Shown here in pieces: positions 25,096 through 34,580 of a stretch of 64,000 nucleotides of DNA. Position numbers and translations under genes: made by a program. The DNA is taken from assembly GCA_038124025.1 (NCBI GenBank), contig JAYPBC010000003.1:54391-118390 (forward strand). Direction: 5' to 3'. This DNA comes from UBA1275 sp038124025 (GTDB taxonomy: Bacteria > Bacteroidota > Rhodothermia > Balneolales > Balneolaceae). The notes beneath the pieces are model-generated. The model was not told where the DNA came from and ran no database searches. It saw only the letters and a list, made by a program, of their open reading frames with translations. Within the stretch, counting starts at the first letter, position 1; every line of letters begins with the position of its first letter.

Positions 25096-27048
25096 ATGTC
25101 TAATTCGTACCGAGCCCTTACTAGAAAATATCGCCCGCAAAGCTTTGAAGATATTGTTTCTCAAGAGCATGTCAGCAGTACGCTTCTGAATGCCGTACAA
25201 CAAAATCGCCTATCTCATGCCTACATGTTTTGTGGGCCTCGAGGAGTGGGAAAAACTACCATGGCGAGGGTGTTGGCACGTGTTATTAATAGCATTGATG
25301 ATCAGGTTGATGGAGAAGCCCTAAACCAAACCTTAAATATCATCGAAATCGATGCCGCCTCCAATAATAAAGTAGAAGATGTGCATCATCTACGAGAAAG
25401 CGTACGGATTCCACCACAAAATGGACGCTATAAAATATTTATCGTTGACGAGGTTCACATGCTTTCAAAAGCGGCCTTTAATGCCCTGTTAAAGACGCTG
25501 GAAGAACCCCCCGAGCATGCTATTTTTATATTCGCAACAACCGAGCCACATAAAGTTCTTCCCACTATTTTATCTCGCGTTCAACGTTTCGATTTCAAAC
25601 GAATTTCCGTGGATGAAATCGTGCATCGCCTCGAAAAAATAACCCACGATGAAGGCATTTCAATTGATCATGAATCACTGCATGTGATTGCCAAAAAAGC
25701 CGATGGCGCATTACGTGACGCCCTTGGTCTATTAGATCAAGCCATTGCATTTTGTGGAGACCATATCACCTATAAAGCAGTACTTAAAGCATTAAATGTG
25801 GTAGGTTCGGACCGCTTGTTTGAATTTATGAGCTGCGTATCTAGGCGGGATACTTCTGCAGGTCTTCATCTCATTCATACCCTACTCCAGGAGGGTTATG
25901 ACATCCAAGAATTTTTGGTTGGACTGGTAGAGCATCTACGTAATTTGTATGTGGCCAAACAAGGTGAACAGATGATATTAATTGAAGCATCTGCTGATAC
26001 CAAAGCCAACTATTTTGAAGCGGCATCAACACTGGATTCAACGGATATAATGCGTTATCTGTACTTGGTAAGTGAGCAACAAGTCAAGATTAAAGAGCTT
26101 AGTCAACCGCGAATTGCATTTGAGCTCATGTTTTTAAAGATGGCGCATATGGAGCCGCTTGACGGGCTAAAAAATCTTATTGAGGGTGTAAAAAATCTAC
26201 CTAGTGGTGCTGTAAACGTTCATACATCCCAGTCAGCCAAGCATCCCGATAATGATGATGCTTCACAGGTTGATTCGGAAGTTGGGACAACCCAAGAAAC
26301 AAGACAACGTCAAGAGCCCTCAGAGGAGCTTGCAGCATCTCCGAAACAAGATGCAAAACCTGCAGCGCAACCAACGCCCGAACCTGCGCCTGAAAGTTCA
26401 ATAGTTCCCGCCGAACCCAAACCCAAGAAAAACTCCTTACTCGATGAGGTAGATTTAGGAACTCCATCCTTAGGAAATTCTTCACAAGTTAATACTGGAG
26501 GCGGCCACAGATCGACGGAGAACGAGATAAAACCGGAATCAACACAGAAAGTTTCGCAAGAGCAAAAACAGCTTGGGACGCAAGATACCACATCGTCTAA
26601 ATCCGAAGTACAGTTAGATGAAAATCCAAGTAGGGTTGATGAAGACACTGAAGCTAAAAGCGATGCCGGAGATCGTCAAAATCAACTAAGTTTTGATACC
26701 ATAATAGCAGAATGGCCTTCTTTTTTAAAAGGCTTAGATAGCAGGATTCCTAAAATTTTGGAACTACAAGTCGAACGAGTTAAACCCGTAGAACTTTTAG
26801 CTGACCAGCTGATATTGGAGTGCGACAATCCCCTTTCCAAGCAAATGCTGGATCAACAAGCTCGAGAATTGAGTGTACTATTGAAAAAACATATTGGGGT
26901 TATGGTGCGATTACAGATAAATATTAACAATAAAAAAACGGCACAGACTAAAGAGAAAAATCCCTACGAGTTTTTTAAAGAGTTAGTCCAAAAAGATCCT
27001 ATTCTCAAAGATATTGTGGATAAGTTAGGGGCCGAACTAGAATATTAA
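25096..27048 (+). CDS. dnaX: DNA polymerase III subunit gamma/tau
   Basis: 650 aa from the ATG at 25096 (an upstream TTG at 25081 would add five residues before the conserved YRALTRKYRPQSFEDIVSQE). AAA+ clamp loader: Walker A GPRGVGKTT, Walker B FIVDEVHML, sensor 1 FATTEPHK, arginine-finger region LSRVQRFDF, then collar domain (about 225-350), a low-complexity acidic/Pro linker (about 380-540) and a C-terminal tau domain. Odd: the four-cysteine zinc module normally found between Walker A and IEIDAASN is absent, and the SRC motif reads SRV. First of the classic dnaX-ebfC-recR set. Confidence 0.95.
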   Translation: MSNSYRALTRKYRPQSFEDIVSQEHVSSTLLNAVQQNRLSHAYMFCGPRGVGKTTMARVLARVINSIDDQVDGEALNQTLNIIEIDAASNNKVEDVHHLRESVRIPPQNGRYKIFIVDEVHMLSKAAFNALLKTLEEPPEHAIFIFATTEPHKVLPTILSRVQRFDFKRISVDEIVHRLEKITHDEGISIDHESLHVIAKKADGALRDALGLLDQAIAFCGDHITYKAVLKALNVVGSDRLFEFMSCVSRRDTSAGLHLIHTLLQEGYDIQEFLVGLVEHLRNLYVAKQGEQMILIEASADTKANYFEAASTLDSTDIMRYLYLVSEQQVKIKELSQPRIAFELMFLKMAHMEPLDGLKNLIEGVKNLPSGAVNVHTSQSAKHPDNDDASQVDSEVGTTQETRQRQEPSEELAASPKQDAKPAAQPTPEPAPESSIVPAEPKPKKNSLLDEVDLGTPSLGNSSQVNTGGGHRSTENEIKPESTQKVSQEQKQLGTQDTTSSKSEVQLDENPSRVDEDTEAKSDAGDRQNQLSFDTIIAEWPSFLKGLDSRIPKILELQVERVKPVELLADQLILECDNPLSKQMLDQQARELSVLLKKHIGVMVRLQININNKKTAQTKEKNPYEFFKELVQKDPILKDIVDKLGAELEY

Positions 27049-27067
27049 TGACGCGTTAAATAAATGT

Positions 27068-27418
27068 ATGATGAATAACTTTAATATGGCCGACATGTTC
27101 GGTAAAATGCAGGAAATGCAAGAAAAGGTAAAAGAGAGCCAGGCCAAGTTGGAACAAATTCATGTTGAGGCAGAGGTTGGCGGTGGCATGGTTAGTGTTA
27201 AAGCAAACGGACACCGCAAAATCATGCAACTCGAAATTGACCATAGTTTGCTGAATGAAGGAGATAAGGAAATGCTTGAAGACCTGGTCATTGCAGGAGT
27301 TAATCAAGCTCTAGCTAAAGCTGAGGAAGCGGCTAAGAACGAAATGCAAAATGCCTACAAAGGGATGTTACCGGGTGGGGGTATCCCAGGTTTTGATTTA
27401 TCAAAATTTGGCCTTTAA
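27068..27418 (+). CDS. ebfC: YbaB/EbfC family nucleoid-associated protein
   Basis: 116 aa. An N-terminal coiled-coil helix (KMQEMQEKVKESQAKLEQI) is followed by the conserved core VGGGMVSVKANGHRKIMQLE and the ALAKAEEAAKNEM helix. Dimeric tweezer-like DNA-binding protein, almost always encoded between dnaX and recR, as here. The first ATG is followed by a second; the alternative start MADMFGKMQ, seven codons in, is also plausible. Confidence 0.95.
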   Translation: MMNNFNMADMFGKMQEMQEKVKESQAKLEQIHVEAEVGGGMVSVKANGHRKIMQLEIDHSLLNEGDKEMLEDLVIAGVNQALAKAEEAAKNEMQNAYKGMLPGGGIPGFDLSKFGL

Positions 27419-27467
27419 TATCTGACAACTTCTAGACCAATTAGTATTTCATCTCATTTTATCATCT

Positions 27468-28067
27468 GTGCAACTTATATCCGAACACCTAGAAAAAGCA
27501 ATTGAACAACTCTCCAAACTCCCTGGGACAGGTAGAAAATCAGCTCAACGTATTGCTATTCATCTATTAAAACAAAATGAACAGTATGCCCAAAACCTGG
27601 CTCAAGCCATCATTGATTTAACCACAAAGGTATCCCGTTGTTCTGTTTGTGGTTCGATAAGCGACAGCGATCCATGTTCCATTTGTAATTCACCAAAACG
27701 TGAAACTACCACACTTTGTGTTGTGGAGGAGTTTAATGATGTGTATTTGATTGAACGAACCAATGAATTTAAGGGTCGCTATCACGTACTTGGTGGTATT
27801 ATCTCACCTATGGACAATGTTGGACCAGATCAACTCCGCATTAAGGAGTTATTGGAACGAGTACGCGAAGAATCTATAAAAGAAGTTATTTTAGCCCTTA
27901 ATCCCGACGCTGAAGGAGAAGCCACCTCATATTATCTAAACAAATTATTAGAGCCTTATGACGTTCAAGTCACAAGAATCGCCTATGGTATTCCTATGGG
28001 CACTGAATTAGAGTATATTGATGAAGTTACTTTGGGGCGTGCATTCAATTCCAGAACGTCGTTATAA
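27468..28067 (+). CDS. recR: Recombination mediator protein RecR
   Basis: 199 aa from a GTG start. It acts with RecF and RecO to load RecA on gapped DNA. An HhH region (LEKAIEQLSKLPGTGRKSAQ) is followed by the C4 zinc finger CSVCGSISDSDPCSICNSP, then a Toprim domain with VVEEFNDVYLIERT, YHVLGGIISPMDNVGP and ILALNPDAEGEATSYYL. All expected motifs are intact. Third gene of the dnaX-ebfC-recR cluster. Confidence 0.97.
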   Translation: MQLISEHLEKAIEQLSKLPGTGRKSAQRIAIHLLKQNEQYAQNLAQAIIDLTTKVSRCSVCGSISDSDPCSICNSPKRETTTLCVVEEFNDVYLIERTNEFKGRYHVLGGIISPMDNVGPDQLRIKELLERVREESIKEVILALNPDAEGEATSYYLNKLLEPYDVQVTRIAYGIPMGTELEYIDEVTLGRAFNSRTSL

Positions 28068-28114
28068 GACCATACAGATCCTATCGATTCCTGAAATCTA
28101 ATACAATACATCCT

Positions 28115-30031
28115 ATGAATAAGCTAATCCTAACGACTATTTTTTCTTTCTGTATAGGCAGTGCCTATCTTATCGCACAAGAAACCTCTGCTCCTAGCGT
28201 GAAAAGTGCCTATACCGCTGGCTATTGGCAGCAAGAGGTGGAGTACACTATGAATATTGTTGTGGATGCTCCCGCTCATCAATTCACAGGAGAGCAGCGC
28301 ATAGTGTACACGAATAATTCTCCAGATGTAATCGACCGAGTATTTTATCATCTTTACTTCAATGCCTTCCAACCCGGAAGTATGATGGATGTTCGATCAC
28401 GTACTATAGAAGATCCAGACGGCCGAGTTCGAGATAGAATTTTCAATCTTAGTGAAGATAAAATCGGATATCATGAGGTTCAAAGCCTACGCCAAGACGG
28501 ACAAGAGTTAGATTTTAAAGTGGAAGGTACCATACTCGTAGCACCATTGGCCCATCCATTATTACCAGGCGAACAATCTGTACTAGAGATGGATTTTGAA
28601 TCACAGGTTCCCTTACAAATACGACGTAGTGGCTGGAATAATGCCGAAGGCGTCGAATTTTCCATGAGTCAATGGTATCCTAAATTAGCAGAATATGATT
28701 ACAGAGGCTGGCACCCAAATCCTTATATTGGGCGAGAATTTCATGGCGTTTTTGGACGATTCGATGTTAAAATTACGATTGATAAAGATTACCTAGTAGG
28801 TGGTACTGGTGTGTTACAAAACCCAAATGAAGTAGGACATGGATATGAGGATGAAGGTGTTGAAGTACGTCACGATACCAATGAATTAACTTGGCATTTT
28901 CTGGCTGATGATGTGCTAGATTTTTTCTGGGGAGCCGATCCTGACTTTACCCATGTTAAAGCCCAAGTTCCAAATGGCCCCATGTTACACTTCTTATACC
29001 AAGACCCTGTTTTAGCAGTGAATAAAACAGATAGTGAAAATGAAACATATACTGAAAATTGGAAACAGCTTCCAGAACTAACCGTCCGAGCAGTTGAATA
29101 TGCTAACACCCATTTTGGCACCTATCCTTATCCGCAGTTCACCACTATACAAGGGGGTGATGGTGGAATGGAATATCCAATGGGAACCCTAATTACCGGA
29201 GCCAGAAACCTACAAAGCCTCGTTGGGGTGACCGTTCACGAACTCTATCATAGTTGGTATCAAAATGTACTGGCAACCAACGAAGCATTGTATGCCTGGA
29301 TGGACGAGGGTTTCACCAGCTTTGCAAGCTCGGAAACTATGCAATACTTATTTGAGGGTAGTGACAATCCTCATGCAGGATCTATGAGAGGGTATCAGCG
29401 ACTGGTAGAATCTGGCAAAGAAGAACCCATGGCTACTCATGCCGACCATTATCATACTAATTTTGCTTATGGACGCGCCTCTTATTCCAAGGGAGCGGTT
29501 TACTTAAATCAAATCCGGTATATCATAGGTGAAGAAGCATTCCGATCGGGCATGCTTAGATATCACCTTGAATGGAAATTAAAGCACCCAACCGATTTAG
29601 ATTTTCTACGTCTAATGGAAAAAGAGTCTGGGATGATTCTAGATTGGTTTCATGAATATTTTGTTCATACCACTAAGACCATTGATTACGCTATCACTTC
29701 GGTAGATGCTGCTGAAAACGAAACAGAATCTACTAACATAGAGTTAAAGCGGGTCGGCCTTATGCCCATGCCCTTAGATGTATGGGTTGAGTATATGGAT
29801 GGCACAAAAGAAGAATTTTATATTCCAATGCGAATTATGCGAGGAGAAAAACCAACGGAGCATGACCTAAAACGGACCATTTTAGAAGACTGGCCTTGGG
29901 TAGAGCCTAGCTACTCATTTACTATACCCATGCCTATGGAAAACATTAGGTCCGTCAGTATTGATCCGACGGAGCGTTTAGCCGATGTGAACACCACCAA
30001 TAATGTACAAGTGTTAAGTTCTGAGCAATAA
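28115..30031 (+). CDS. Secreted M1-family metallopeptidase
   Basis: 638 aa with an N-terminal signal peptide (about residues 3-20, cleavage near IAQET). Zinc site HELYHSW, with the third ligand Glu 18 residues later in WMDEGFTSFASSE; the exopeptidase-type substrate motif appears as GGDGGMEYPMGTLI, a counterpart of GAMEN. The N-terminal bowl domain has FYHLYFNAFQPGS. It would act in the periplasm or outside the cell, probably as an aminopeptidase on peptides. No type IX sorting domain is seen at the C-terminus. A good terminator follows. Confidence 0.92.
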   Translation: MNKLILTTIFSFCIGSAYLIAQETSAPSVKSAYTAGYWQQEVEYTMNIVVDAPAHQFTGEQRIVYTNNSPDVIDRVFYHLYFNAFQPGSMMDVRSRTIEDPDGRVRDRIFNLSEDKIGYHEVQSLRQDGQELDFKVEGTILVAPLAHPLLPGEQSVLEMDFESQVPLQIRRSGWNNAEGVEFSMSQWYPKLAEYDYRGWHPNPYIGREFHGVFGRFDVKITIDKDYLVGGTGVLQNPNEVGHGYEDEGVEVRHDTNELTWHFLADDVLDFFWGADPDFTHVKAQVPNGPMLHFLYQDPVLAVNKTDSENETYTENWKQLPELTVRAVEYANTHFGTYPYPQFTTIQGGDGGMEYPMGTLITGARNLQSLVGVTVHELYHSWYQNVLATNEALYAWMDEGFTSFASSETMQYLFEGSDNPHAGSMRGYQRLVESGKEEPMATHADHYHTNFAYGRASYSKGAVYLNQIRYIIGEEAFRSGMLRYHLEWKLKHPTDLDFLRLMEKESGMILDWFHEYFVHTTKTIDYAITSVDAAENETESTNIELKRVGLMPMPLDVWVEYMDGTKEEFYIPMRIMRGEKPTEHDLKRTILEDWPWVEPSYSFTIPMPMENIRSVSIDPTERLADVNTTNNVQVLSSEQ

Positions 30032-30053
30032 TTGAATAGTATATATTGAGGAA

Positions 30054-30090
30054 ATGGGGTATCCATGAACTAGGAGTACCCCATTTTTAT
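30054..30090 (+). terminator. Rho-independent terminator after the M1 peptidase
   Basis: ATGGGGTA (30054-30061) pairs perfectly with TACCCCAT (30077-30084) across a 15-base loop, followed by TTTTATT. It sits 22 bases after the stop codon. The downstream gene is convergent, so it may also act on transcripts from the other side. Confidence 0.75.
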
Positions 30091-30108
30091 TAATTCACCT
30101 CGCGAATT

Positions 30109-30678
30109 CTAAATAAACAGATTTCCTTGATCTTGATGCTTTCGTTGAGCCTCCTCTATTTTGGGGAATTCTGGCTTAGGTGTGTGATCAATCATTTCTG
30201 GTAAAAATCGCTTACCATATATCCTTCGAGCTATACCATGCAAAGCCCGCTCGCCCCTTGGGGTAATACGTACATAACCGCTCTCGTCCTCCACTAAGAA
30301 GCCAAAACCTCGCAAATCATTCACAATGAGATACGATAATTTATCCACTACCTGAGAATGACGCTCCACATATTCGCGATGTGGTGGCTCGTCTTCGCTG
30401 CTGTATACCAATCCCAAAACTCTGAATTCCGTTTCTGTTATGGGATAGCCTTCACTTCCCTTGGTAATAAGTTCATCCCAAATTTTTTGCGAATAATATA
30501 AGCCAAACCAAAACTTTCCTTCTTTAAGTAACTCATGGCTCAAAGCGCAACATAGATATTCGCCCGGCATGGATTTACGAGGCTCTCCTCTGCTCCGGTA
30601 CATACTGACCATTGTAGCCAAGTCCAGTTCCCCAATATTAACTGGGTAAGTAAAATGGTGATTGCTTCTTTTTTGCAT
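30109..30678 (-). CDS. Conserved hypothetical protein, possible winged-helix fold
   Basis: 189 aa, no signal peptide and no membrane helix; not recognised. The middle (about residues 70-155) has the pattern of a winged helix: ITETEFRVLGLVYSSED, HSQVVDKLSYLIVNDLRGFG, then FLVEDESGYVRITPRGERAL, the last stretch like the wing and following helix of MarR/PadR-type proteins. The basic end (RRIYGKRFLPEM) and QGNLFI tail are unexplained. A perfect 12-base palindrome (30722-30733) lies about 45 bases before the start and could be its own operator. A DNA-binding role is inference only. Confidence 0.55.
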   Translation of the reverse strand: MQKRSNHHFTYPVNIGELDLATMVSMYRSRGEPRKSMPGEYLCCALSHELLKEGKFWFGLYYSQKIWDELITKGSEGYPITETEFRVLGLVYSSEDEPPHREYVERHSQVVDKLSYLIVNDLRGFGFLVEDESGYVRITPRGERALHGIARRIYGKRFLPEMIDHTPKPEFPKIEEAQRKHQDQGNLFI

Positions 30679-30721
30679 GACTAATGGAAATGAATTCTAG
30701 GCATTAAAATACCTTACCTGA

Positions 30722-30733
30722 TGACACGTGTCA
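30722..30733. promoter_or_regulatory. Perfect 12-bp palindrome TGACACGTGTCA, possible operator
   Basis: The site is a perfect dyad in the 234-base divergent interval between the hypothetical gene ending upstream and the type IX cargo gene. It is 44 bases before the start of the minus-strand gene and about 180 before the plus-strand one. The remaining sequence of this interval shows no other structure I can support. Confidence 0.35.
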
Positions 30734-30912
30734 ATGGGTTATTTTGCTAATTCCACCTCATTGCTAATTCGCCGCTTCTCAGTTGGGAGTTTCAAATGAT
30801 ACCATCTAGATTAATCTTTGAACTCAGCGAACTCTTCGTAGTTGAATACCGTTTTGATAATATAAATCCTGATGTATTCTTTGCTTTAGTTTAATCGCTT
30901 TAACTAAATGAA

Positions 30913-31968
30913 ATGGTATCCATTCCCTTATTTAACGCAATCACTTATATGACACCTCCAGTTCCATTCACCCGTATCACCTGCGCCAGTATACTAAGTT
31001 ATATGATGGTCTTCTTTATAACAATTGGGCCGGCATTGTATGCCCAGAATTTTGAAATTTCTCTTGATGTGGCCGATGATGCCACTCTTTATGAGTCTAG
31101 TCAGGGAGATATCGCTAACAGTAAAGGGCAATATATTTTTATAGGTATGACGAACAATGGAGACTTAAGACGCTCTCTCATCCGTTTTGATCTAGGTACA
31201 GAAATTCCATCTAATGCTACCATTGATTCTGTTTTATTTCTTATTAACATGAATAAAACTAGAAATACAGCACAAGAACTACTAGCCTACCCCGTACTAG
31301 GGGCATGGTCAGAGGGCAGCTCAGATGCATCCGCCAATGAGGGTCAAGGTACCTCGGCAACTCAGGGTGATCCTACCTGGACGTATCGCGTATATCCTGA
31401 CACACTCTGGAATAATGATGGGGGAGACATTGGTGAGGAAGTCTTATTCGAAGGAACTATCCAGGGTAGCGGTACCTATACGTTAAAAGGTACCGATAAT
31501 TTTATCACGCTCTTTAACCATTGGCGTGATGGAAGCATGCCTAATCATGGAATCATGCTCGTTGGTAACGAAGATTCACAAAATCGATCTTCTAAACGCT
31601 TTGCCTCCAGAGAGTTTAATGGCACTGCAAACAGGCCAGCCTTAACAGTCTATGGCAAGTATGAAGAAGGGACTAATAATGAACCTGAACATATGGTTTT
31701 TAAGGATATGTTTAGCCTTGCTCCAAACTATCCTAATCCTTTTAATCCCTCAACTAATCTTCGATTTACGCTAGCTAAATCAGAATATGTAGAGTTGACC
31801 GTCTATAATCAGCTGGGTATGCCCGTTCGAAAATTACTGCAAACACAATATAATGCGGGTTCGCACACCATTACCTTCGACGCGACAAATCTACCAAGCG
31901 GTCTTTACTTTTATCAGCTTAAAACACGAAGTGGAACACTAACTCGTAGCATGAGTCTAATCAAATAA
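30913..31968 (+). CDS. Secreted DNRLRE-domain protein with type IX sorting domain
   Basis: 351 aa. A signal peptide (hydrophobic near residues 25-50, cleavage near LYAQN) precedes a beta-rich domain with LDVADDATLYESSQGD, then RRSLIRFDLGTEIPSNATI and the late NRPALTVYGKY, the pattern of DNRLRE carbohydrate-associated domains. The last 80 residues are a type A sorting domain: FSLAPNYPNPFNPSTNLRF, VYNQLGMPVRKLL, LPSGLYFYQLKTRSG. Such proteins are exported by Sec, then moved across the outer membrane by the type IX system. It matches the PorQ-like gene at 2916. The earlier ATG may not be the real start; one at 30949 is an alternative. Confidence 0.8.
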   Translation: MVSIPLFNAITYMTPPVPFTRITCASILSYMMVFFITIGPALYAQNFEISLDVADDATLYESSQGDIANSKGQYIFIGMTNNGDLRRSLIRFDLGTEIPSNATIDSVLFLINMNKTRNTAQELLAYPVLGAWSEGSSDASANEGQGTSATQGDPTWTYRVYPDTLWNNDGGDIGEEVLFEGTIQGSGTYTLKGTDNFITLFNHWRDGSMPNHGIMLVGNEDSQNRSSKRFASREFNGTANRPALTVYGKYEEGTNNEPEHMVFKDMFSLAPNYPNPFNPSTNLRFTLAKSEYVELTVYNQLGMPVRKLLQTQYNAGSHTITFDATNLPSGLYFYQLKTRSGTLTRSMSLIK

Positions 31969-31969
31969 A

Positions 31970-34510
31970 CTATTTTTTTGCATTAATTAGTTCGATAGCT
32001 TGTTCTTTGGTAATGTCCTCGGGTTGTTTGCCCTTAGGTAAGCCTATGTTCTTTTTACCATACTTAATGTACGGCCCATAGCGACCATTCATTATTTTAA
32101 TAGGGGTATCGGTATCTGGAAAGTTACCCAAATCATACAGCTCAGAACTTCCTCTTCTGGTCGATTTTTGACTCAGTAATTCGACTGCTCTATCTAACTC
32201 CACCGTTAGAACGTTATCATCTTTGGTCAATGACTTAAAACTTCCATCATGCACAACATAGGGTCCGTATCGCCCAACTCCTGCCTTTACCACCTTTCCG
32301 TCTTCAGGATGTTCGCCTAACATGCGAGGCAAGGCAAGTAATTGTAAGGCCAAATCAATATCAACCTCTTCAGGACGCATACCTTTTAATAAGGAAACAC
32401 GTTTAGGTTTTTCATTCTCTTCGGTTACTTCACCTAGTTGTACATAGGGGCCATAACGTCCAGATAAAACAAATACTGGAAGACCCGTATCCTCATCAAT
32501 CCCAACTGGCTTGTCTTCCTCGGTGGATCGCTGAATAAGTTCTTCCAGCTTAGTCGCCGTTAAATCACTTGGGTCCATGTCTAATGGTAATGATGTAGTG
32601 ATATCCTCACCATCCTTTTGCATTTTTGCATATGGTCCAAAACGTCCAATAGCTACGTTAATCCCCTCCAGTCCTTCTAGTGGCAAGTCTAATAGTTTAG
32701 CCTTTTGTGGATCAATTTGATCTTCTTGAGAATCGACCTTTGCTTTAAGCCCATTAGTCCCTTTATAGTAATTATCTAGATAGGCAACTGGATCTTGTTT
32801 TCCATTCGCTACCGCATCCAATTTATCCTCTAGATTGGAGGTGAAATCACTATTCACCAAATCAGGAAAATGTTGCTCCAACAATGCCGTCACCGCAAAT
32901 GCAGTAAAACTTGGCACCAATGCTTTCCCTTCCTTTTTTGCGTATCCACGATCCTGAATAGTAGAAATAACCGCCGCATAGGTACTCGGCCGACCAACAC
33001 CACTTTTTTCGAGTTCCTTTACCAGGGTAGCCTCGGTGTAGCGTGCAGGGGGTTTAGTTTCATGCTCACTAAAGGCTAAATCTTGTAATTCAGTGCGATC
33101 TCCTTCCTTTAAACTAGGTAAAAATTGCTCTTGATTCTCGAGTGCTGCCTCTGGATCATCGCTTCCTTCAACATAGGCGCGAAAAAAACCGGAGAATAAT
33201 ATCTTCTTACCACTACTTCGAAAGCTAGCGGTAGCCTCGGCTGAAGTTGCCTGAATACTCACATTAGTAAACTCTAATTCCGCTTCAGCCATCTGAGTGG
33301 CAATGGTTCTTTTCCAGATAAGATCATATAATTTTAACTCTCGATCGCGTAAGCCTGACTGCTCAGGCATAACAAAACGAGATCCTGCCGGGCGAATGGC
33401 CTCGTGCGCTTCCTGCGCACTTTTACCTTTTGCGGTGTAATTACGGACTCGCTCAAATAAATATTCTTTTCCATACTGATCAACAATACCCTCCCTTGCC
33501 GCTTCAATTGCTTGGCCGGATAATCGGGTTGAATCTGTTCTCATATAGGTAATGAACCCTTTCTCATAAAGTTTTTGCGCTACACTCATGGTATCACGTG
33601 CAGAAAAACTAAATTTTCGGTTGGCCTCCTGTTGAAGGGTAGAGGTTATGAAAGGGGGAGCTGGGTTTCTTTTTTGGATTTTAACTTCCACATTACTCAC
33701 CTTCCAATCCGCTTTCTTTAGTTGGCTTACCAAGGCGTCAGCTCCTGCCTCGTCGAGTAGTACTACAGAACCTGGTTTTTTTAGCTGACCTGTATTTTCA
33801 TCGAAGTCTTTTCCACTGGCAACTCTTTTACTATCAACATGAGTTAAATCTGCCTTAAATTGACTTTGATCTCCTTCTTTTTGGATCATAGCCTGCAGAT
33901 CATAATAGGTTCCCTTTCGGAATTTCATACGTTCTCTCTCGCGCTGAACAATGAATTCTACTGCCACCGATTGTACCCGTCCAGCAGAAAGACCCGGAGC
34001 AATTTTTTTCCATAACAATGGCGATACCGTGTAGCCCGCTAAACGGTCTAATATTCGTCGGGTTTCTTGTGCATGCACCAAATTCATATCAATATCACGG
34101 GTGTTATCCAGTGCGTTCTGAACCGCTTCCTTGGTGATTTCTCTGAAAACCATTCTCTTTACTGGCACTTTTGGCTTTAATACTTCTAATAAGTGCCATG
34201 AAATAGCCTCACCCTCACGGTCTTCATCGGTAGCCAATATAAGTTCGTCCACCCCTTTTAATTTATCTTTCAGGCGCTTAACAATCTTTTTCTTATCTGG
34301 TGGGGTCACATAAATCGCAAAATATCGGTCGTCTGGATTAATACCCAAACTAGACCAACTCTCCTTTTTGTACTTAGCAGGTACCAATTTGGCCGAAGAT
34401 GGTAAATCTCTGATATGCCCCATGGATGAATCCACCTCATAGCCTTTAGGCAAATACTTACTTATGGTCTTTGTTTTTGTTGGGGATTCTACGATTACGA
34501 GTCTTTTCAT
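31970..34510 (-). CDS. topA: DNA topoisomerase I
   Basis: 846 aa. Type IA enzyme relaxing negative supercoils. Toprim start MKRLVIVESPTKTKTISKYL, acidic triad in LATDEDREGEAISWHL, active-site tyrosine in GFITYMRTDSTRLS, and HEAIRPAG. The C-terminus has no zinc ribbons; instead it has four repeats built on GRFGPY or GRYGPY (about residues 616, 672, 745 and 815), the topoisomerase I C-terminal repeat type. Convergent with the type IX cargo gene, with a single base between the two stops. Confidence 0.97.
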   Translation of the reverse strand: MKRLVIVESPTKTKTISKYLPKGYEVDSSMGHIRDLPSSAKLVPAKYKKESWSSLGINPDDRYFAIYVTPPDKKKIVKRLKDKLKGVDELILATDEDREGEAISWHLLEVLKPKVPVKRMVFREITKEAVQNALDNTRDIDMNLVHAQETRRILDRLAGYTVSPLLWKKIAPGLSAGRVQSVAVEFIVQRERERMKFRKGTYYDLQAMIQKEGDQSQFKADLTHVDSKRVASGKDFDENTGQLKKPGSVVLLDEAGADALVSQLKKADWKVSNVEVKIQKRNPAPPFITSTLQQEANRKFSFSARDTMSVAQKLYEKGFITYMRTDSTRLSGQAIEAAREGIVDQYGKEYLFERVRNYTAKGKSAQEAHEAIRPAGSRFVMPEQSGLRDRELKLYDLIWKRTIATQMAEAELEFTNVSIQATSAEATASFRSSGKKILFSGFFRAYVEGSDDPEAALENQEQFLPSLKEGDRTELQDLAFSEHETKPPARYTEATLVKELEKSGVGRPSTYAAVISTIQDRGYAKKEGKALVPSFTAFAVTALLEQHFPDLVNSDFTSNLEDKLDAVANGKQDPVAYLDNYYKGTNGLKAKVDSQEDQIDPQKAKLLDLPLEGLEGINVAIGRFGPYAKMQKDGEDITTSLPLDMDPSDLTATKLEELIQRSTEEDKPVGIDEDTGLPVFVLSGRYGPYVQLGEVTEENEKPKRVSLLKGMRPEEVDIDLALQLLALPRMLGEHPEDGKVVKAGVGRYGPYVVHDGSFKSLTKDDNVLTVELDRAVELLSQKSTRRGSSELYDLGNFPDTDTPIKIMNGRYGPYIKYGKKNIGLPKGKQPEDITKEQAIELINAKK

Positions 34511-34580
34511 GGGTCTTTTTATTGGGAATAAAAGATGTAAATAATTGGGCGGTAATTAGTTTCTTATCTTAAGGAATAGA

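Noticed and set aside
26201..26648. Open frames opposite the dnaX linker
   Set aside because: They are complements of low-complexity Pro/Glu/Ser codons in the tau linker.
25096..27048. Programmed frameshift in dnaX producing gamma
   Set aside because: No A6G-type slippery site followed by a hairpin and early stop was found at the expected position.
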